Shown: in pieces, positions 61,248 through 64,000 of the stretch
Layout of the letters: each line of letters begins with the position of its first letter
Numbering within the stretch: the stretch's first letter is position 1
Source of the DNA: Microbacterium hominis
GTDB lineage: Bacteria > Actinomycetota > Actinomycetes > Actinomycetales > Microbacteriaceae
Direction of reading: 5' to 3'
Assembly (NCBI RefSeq): GCF_013282805.1
Contig: NZ_CP054038.1
Coordinates: 3,286,001 to 3,350,000 of the forward strand
Length of the DNA stretch: 64,000 nucleotides
Notes under the pieces: model-generated
What the model was told of the DNA's origin: nothing
Seen by the model: only the letters and a program-made list of their open reading frames with translations
Databases searched by the model: none
Program-made: the position numbers and the translations under genes

Positions 61248-61332
61248 CGGAGGGTGTGGGATTCGAACCCACGGGACATTGCTGCCCACTGGTTTTCAAG
61301 ACCAGGTCCATCGGCCGCTCGGACAACCCTCC
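61248..61332 (-). tRNA. tRNA-Ser(UGA)
   Basis: An 85-base class II tRNA. Acceptor GGAGGGT/ACCCTCC; anticodon stem CTGGT/ACCAG with loop CTTGAAA, anticodon UGA; long variable arm; T arm TGGGTTCGAATCCCA. No CCA is encoded. It is upstream of the LCP gene in the same direction. The 152 bases from here to the HAD gene show nothing else. Confidence 0.96.
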
Positions 61333-61484
61333 CGACGGGATGCCGGAGCATCCGTCGAACAAGCGTCGAGTCTAGCCGACAGCACTGCCGAGCCATTCTT
61401 CCAACGGCATCTGTGGGTGACCTGAACGGCGCGCCGATCGCCTTTCGAGCCCGACGGACCGCTGAAGCGTGCGGTTGCGGGCCG

Positions 61485-62393
61485 TCAGAGCGCGCGCAGC
61501 ACCGCCGCGACCCCGCCCGCCTCGACCGACGCGGTCACCTCGCCCGCGGCATCCCGGACCTCCTGCGGGCCCTGAGCCATCGCCACCGCACGACCGCCGT
61601 TGTCGAGCGCCCAGCGGAACATGCCGACGTCGTTGCGGCCATCGCCGATCACCAGCACGTGGGCGGGGTCGATGCCCAGCTCGGAGCGCACGATCTCGAG
61701 CCCTGTGCTCTTGTCGACGCCCATTGGGGCGATGTCCAGCCATGCGGTCCAGCCGACGGCATACGAGACCTGGTTGAGGCCGATGCGCGAGACGAGCTCG
61801 AGGAAGTCGTGCTCCCCCTGCTCGGGCGCGACGACGACGACGCGGCAGACCGGCTGCGCCGACAGCTCGGCGAACTCGACGCGGCGCGCCTGGTGGAGGT
61901 TCCAGTCGTCGAGGTACTCGGTGTAGAGGCGTCGTCCGTCGGGAAGCTCGACGAGGTACCGGGCGTCGGGGAGATGCTCGCGCAGCAGAGTGAGCACTTC
62001 GTGGGCGTCGAAGGTCTCGACGTGGTCGCGCTCGTATCGCAGCTCCGCGGCATCCACTCGCTTGAGGACCACCGCCCCGTTGGAGCACACCACGTACTCG
62101 GGCGCGATGCCGAGCACACGCAGGATGCCGCGCGTGCCCTCCCAGCTGCGACCGGTGGCGATCATCACCTCGTGCCCGGCGCGGTGCGCGTGCTCGACGG
62201 CTTCGACGACGCCGGGGCTCAGCGACTCGTCTTCGAGCAGCACCGTGCCGTCGATGTCGAGCACGATGAGCAGGCGCTCGGTGGCGACGGAGGGATCCTC
62301 GGTCTCCCGCGCCACTCGCTCGACGATCTTCGCGGCCTTCTTCTGGCCGACGACCTTGATGCTGCCGGTGGGCGGGAGATGAGGTTCGGTCAC
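61485..62393 (-). CDS. HAD-family hydrolase (Cof-type)
   Basis: A 302-residue haloacid-dehalogenase phosphatase: DIDGTV near 45 with both Asp, Thr/Ser in IATGRS near 80, Lys and [10 protein letters not shown] near 260, with a type IIB cap between. The first 35 residues are an extra Lys/Arg-rich part. GTG 62393 overlaps the serS stop (GTGA); the longer open frame upstream is serS out of frame. Such enzymes act on sugar phosphates or cofactors; the exact substrate is unknown. Confidence 0.92.
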   Translation of the reverse strand: MTEPHLPPTGSIKVVGQKKAAKIVERVARETEDPSVATERLLIVLDIDGTVLLEDESLSPGVVEAVEHAHRAGHEVMIATGRSWEGTRGILRVLGIAPEYVVCSNGAVVLKRVDAAELRYERDHVETFDAHEVLTLLREHLPDARYLVELPDGRRLYTEYLDDWNLHQARRVEFAELSAQPVCRVVVVAPEQGEHDFLELVSRIGLNQVSYAVGWTAWLDIAPMGVDKSTGLEIVRSELGIDPAHVLVIGDGRNDVGMFRWALDNGGRAVAMAQGPQEVRDAAGEVTASVEAGGVAAVLRAL

Positions 62394-63664
62394 GCGATAG
62401 GCTCCATCACTTCCAGGCCGCCGAGGTAGGGCCGCAGCACCTCGGGCACGGTCACCGACCCGTCGGCGCGCTGGTGGGTCTCCAGCATCGCCACGATCCA
62501 CCGCGTGGTGGCGAGCGTGCCGTTGAGGGTCGCGACGTGCTGCGTCTTGCCGCCCTGATCGGCGGGCAGCCGGTGTCGGATGTCGAGCCGGCGCGCCTGG
62601 TAGGTGGTGCAGTTCGACGTGCTCGTCAGCTCGCGGTACGAGCCCTGGGTGGGCACCCACGCCTCGACGTCGTACTTGCGCGCGGCGCTGGACCCCAGGT
62701 CGCCGGCGGCGACGTCGATGACGCGGTAGCTGAGGCCCAGATCCTGCAGCATGCCCTCCTGGAGGGCGACGAGGCGCAGGTGCTCGGCCTCGGCGTCTTC
62801 GTGCGTCGTGTAGACGAACATCTCGAGCTTGTTGAACTGGTGCACGCGGATGATGCCGCGGGTGTCTTTGCCGTACGAGCCGGCTTCGCGCCGATAGCAC
62901 GTCGACCAGCCGGCGTAGCGCTTCGCGCCGCCGCCGAGGTCGAGGATCTCGTCCATGTGGTAGCCGGCGAGGGGCACTTCGCTGGTGCCGACCAGGTACA
63001 GGTCGTCCTCTTCGAGGTGGTACACCTCGGCGGCGTGCTGGCCGAGGAATCCGGTGCCGCGCATCACCTCGGGACGCACGAGCGTCGGCGGGATGAGCGG
63101 GGTGAAGCCCGCCTGCAGGGCCCTGTCGAGCGCGAGCGTCATGATCGCGAGCTCGAGCCGGGCGCCGATGCCGGTGAGGAAGTAGAACCGGCTCCCCGAG
63201 ACCTTGGTGCCGCGCTCCATGTCGATGGCGCCGAGCTTCTCGCCGAGCGCAAGGTGGTCGAGCGGCTCGAAGTCGAATGCGGGCACCTCGCCGTGGGTGC
63301 GGAGGGTGACGAAGTCGTCCTCGCCGCCGGCCGGCACACCGTCGATCACGATGTTCTCGATCTTCGAGAGCGCCTCGCTCGCCGCCTCCTCGGCAGCGGT
63401 GACCGCGTGCTGGGCCTGCTTCACCCGCTCGCTGAGCTGCTTGGCCTCGGCCACGAGTGCGGCCTTCTCCTCCTTGGGCGCCTGCGCGACCTTCTTGCCG
63501 TGCGCGTTCTGCGCGGCGCGCAGCTCTTCGAACGTCGTGATGGCGCCGCGGCGGTCGCGGTCGGCGGCGAGGGCGACGTCGACGGTGTCGGCAGACTCGC
63601 CGCGCGCCTCCTGCGAGCGCTTGACCAGCTCGGGATTCTCGCGAAGAAGGACGGGATCGATCAC
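62390..63664 (-). CDS. serS: Seryl-tRNA synthetase
   Basis: A 424-residue class II synthetase. The N-terminal coiled-coil arm (residues 35-105, rich in Ala/Glu/Lys) binds the long variable arm of tRNA-Ser. The catalytic core has motif 2 [15 protein letters not shown] near 255, [10 protein letters not shown] near 225 and motif 3 [15 protein letters not shown] near 380. Full length for the family (about 420-430). It is next to two tRNA-Ser genes and is coupled with the HAD gene. This is core chromosome. Confidence 0.98.
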   Translation of the reverse strand: MIDPVLLRENPELVKRSQEARGESADTVDVALAADRDRRGAITTFEELRAAQNAHGKKVAQAPKEEKAALVAEAKQLSERVKQAQHAVTAAEEAASEALSKIENIVIDGVPAGGEDDFVTLRTHGEVPAFDFEPLDHLALGEKLGAIDMERGTKVSGSRFYFLTGIGARLELAIMTLALDRALQAGFTPLIPPTLVRPEVMRGTGFLGQHAAEVYHLEEDDLYLVGTSEVPLAGYHMDEILDLGGGAKRYAGWSTCYRREAGSYGKDTRGIIRVHQFNKLEMFVYTTHEDAEAEHLRLVALQEGMLQDLGLSYRVIDVAAGDLGSSAARKYDVEAWVPTQGSYRELTSTSNCTTYQARRLDIRHRLPADQGGKTQHVATLNGTLATTRWIVAMLETHQRADGSVTVPEVLRPYLGGLEVMEPIA

Positions 63665-63735
63665 CCGTCAATCCTAGTCGCGCCGGATTTCCCGGCATCC
63701 CGCCCGCTCAGGGCCCGCGGCAATAGGGTGTACGC

Positions 63736-64000
63736 ATGACGAAGGCCCCCTCCCCCGACAGCAGCAAGCCGTCGCCTCGGGGGCAGGGCGGAGCGGCGCG
63801 TGCCGCCCTCGTCTACAACCCCACGAAAGTGGATGCCGCAACCCTGCGTGCCGCCGTCGAGAAGGCGTCGGCCAGGGCAGGGTGGGCCGAGCCGCTCTTC
63901 TACGAGACGCGCGTGGAGGACCTCGGCGACGGCGTGACCCGCGAGGCGCTGGATGCCGGCGCCGACGCCGTGCTCGTCGCCGGCGGCGACGGCACCGTGC
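63736..64000 (+). CDS. Diacylglycerol kinase-family lipid kinase (cut by window end)
   Basis: The first 88 codons are present. After a Pro/Ser-rich start the DAGK catalytic domain begins with AALVYNPTKVDAATLRAAVE and reaches the nucleotide motif VAGGDGTV at the edge. It diverges from serS with a 71-base gap. Members phosphorylate diacylglycerol, sphingosine-like lipids or undecaprenol; the rest is beyond the window. Confidence 0.85.
   Translation, partial: MTKAPSPDSSKPSPRGQGGAARAALVYNPTKVDAATLRAAVEKASARAGWAEPLFYETRVEDLGDGVTREALDAGADAVLVAGGDGTV

Noticed and set aside
59784..62429. An 881-codon plus-strand open frame
   Set aside because: It runs across the LCP gene, a tRNA and the HAD gene on the other strand; it has no coding signature and arises from high GC content.
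61485..63698. A HAD protein extended to 737 residues
   Set aside because: The first 435 residues are serS read in the wrong frame; the true start is GTG 62393, which overlaps the serS stop.
1..64000. CRISPR arrays, insertion sequences and phage structural genes
   Set aside because: No regularly spaced repeats, transposase motifs, or capsid/tail/terminase proteins were seen on either strand.

Overview
The window reads as chromosomal DNA from a high-GC actinobacterium, most likely Microbacterium or another member of the Microbacteriaceae. The reasons are strong G/C third-position bias, frequent GTG starts, ATGA/GTGA stop-start overlaps, an LCP-family wall protein, seryl-tRNA synthetase beside two tRNA-Ser genes, and many LacI-controlled glycosidase loci. 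The genus is inferred, not proven.

Positions 1-30.4 kb are a plant-glycoside utilisation region made of several LacI-type regulons. (i) A LacI regulator, an MFS transporter and a GH3 glucosidase cut by the window start share a TTGCxCGCGCTA-type operator. (ii) An MFS sugar symporter is followed by GH1, GH2, GH3 and a six-hairpin-type glycosidase in one operon, diverging from a second LacI across two GTTATCACGTG-type operators. (iii) An ABC importer (binding lipoprotein and two permeases, no ATPase) is followed by a GH3 and a GH78 rhamnosidase that carries a frameshift. An intact GH78 diverges from it. A third LacI and a secreted GH3 follow, and all of these loci carry GTAGAYCGRTCTAC-like operators. 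A DUF2255 gene, a decayed MmyB-type regulator and an unknown helical protein lie in between.

Positions 30.5-37.7 kb look like an older, decayed insertion. It begins with the 3' end of a lost tyrosine integrase plus its terminator and a tRNA-Ser-derived repeat. It then holds a truncated nucleotidyltransferase, a CPBP protease, a tandem-MarR regulator, an ABC exporter and broken ABC or small membrane genes. A motif shared by the CPBP and ABC promoters suggests a small MarR regulon.

Positions 37.74-59.77 kb appear to be an integrated island. Two 70-bp copies, identical by eye, of the 3' part of tRNA-Ser(GCU) bound it, and the right copy lies inside the intact tRNA next to a tyrosine integrase and an excisionase-like gene. 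The cargo looks like a catabolic module for an aromatic or polycyclic compound: cytochrome P450, flavin/2Fe-2S reductase, DUF2470 protein, TetR, C-C-type alpha/beta hydrolase, two SDRs, an aldo-keto reductase, an FAH-family hydrolase, an FAD hydroxylase, a cyclase-family hydrolase, a two-domain extradiol dioxygenase, a Rieske ferredoxin, a LysR, a CUT2-type ABC importer and a secreted beta-helix protein. The set resembles flavonoid ring-degradation (fde-like) clusters. Beside the rhamnosidases and glucosidases outside the island it suggests removal of sugars followed by aglycone breakdown. The substrate is inference.

Positions 59.8-64 kb are housekeeping: tRNA-Ser(GCU), an LCP transferase, tRNA-Ser(UGA), a HAD phosphatase, serS and the start of a diacylglycerol-kinase-like gene.
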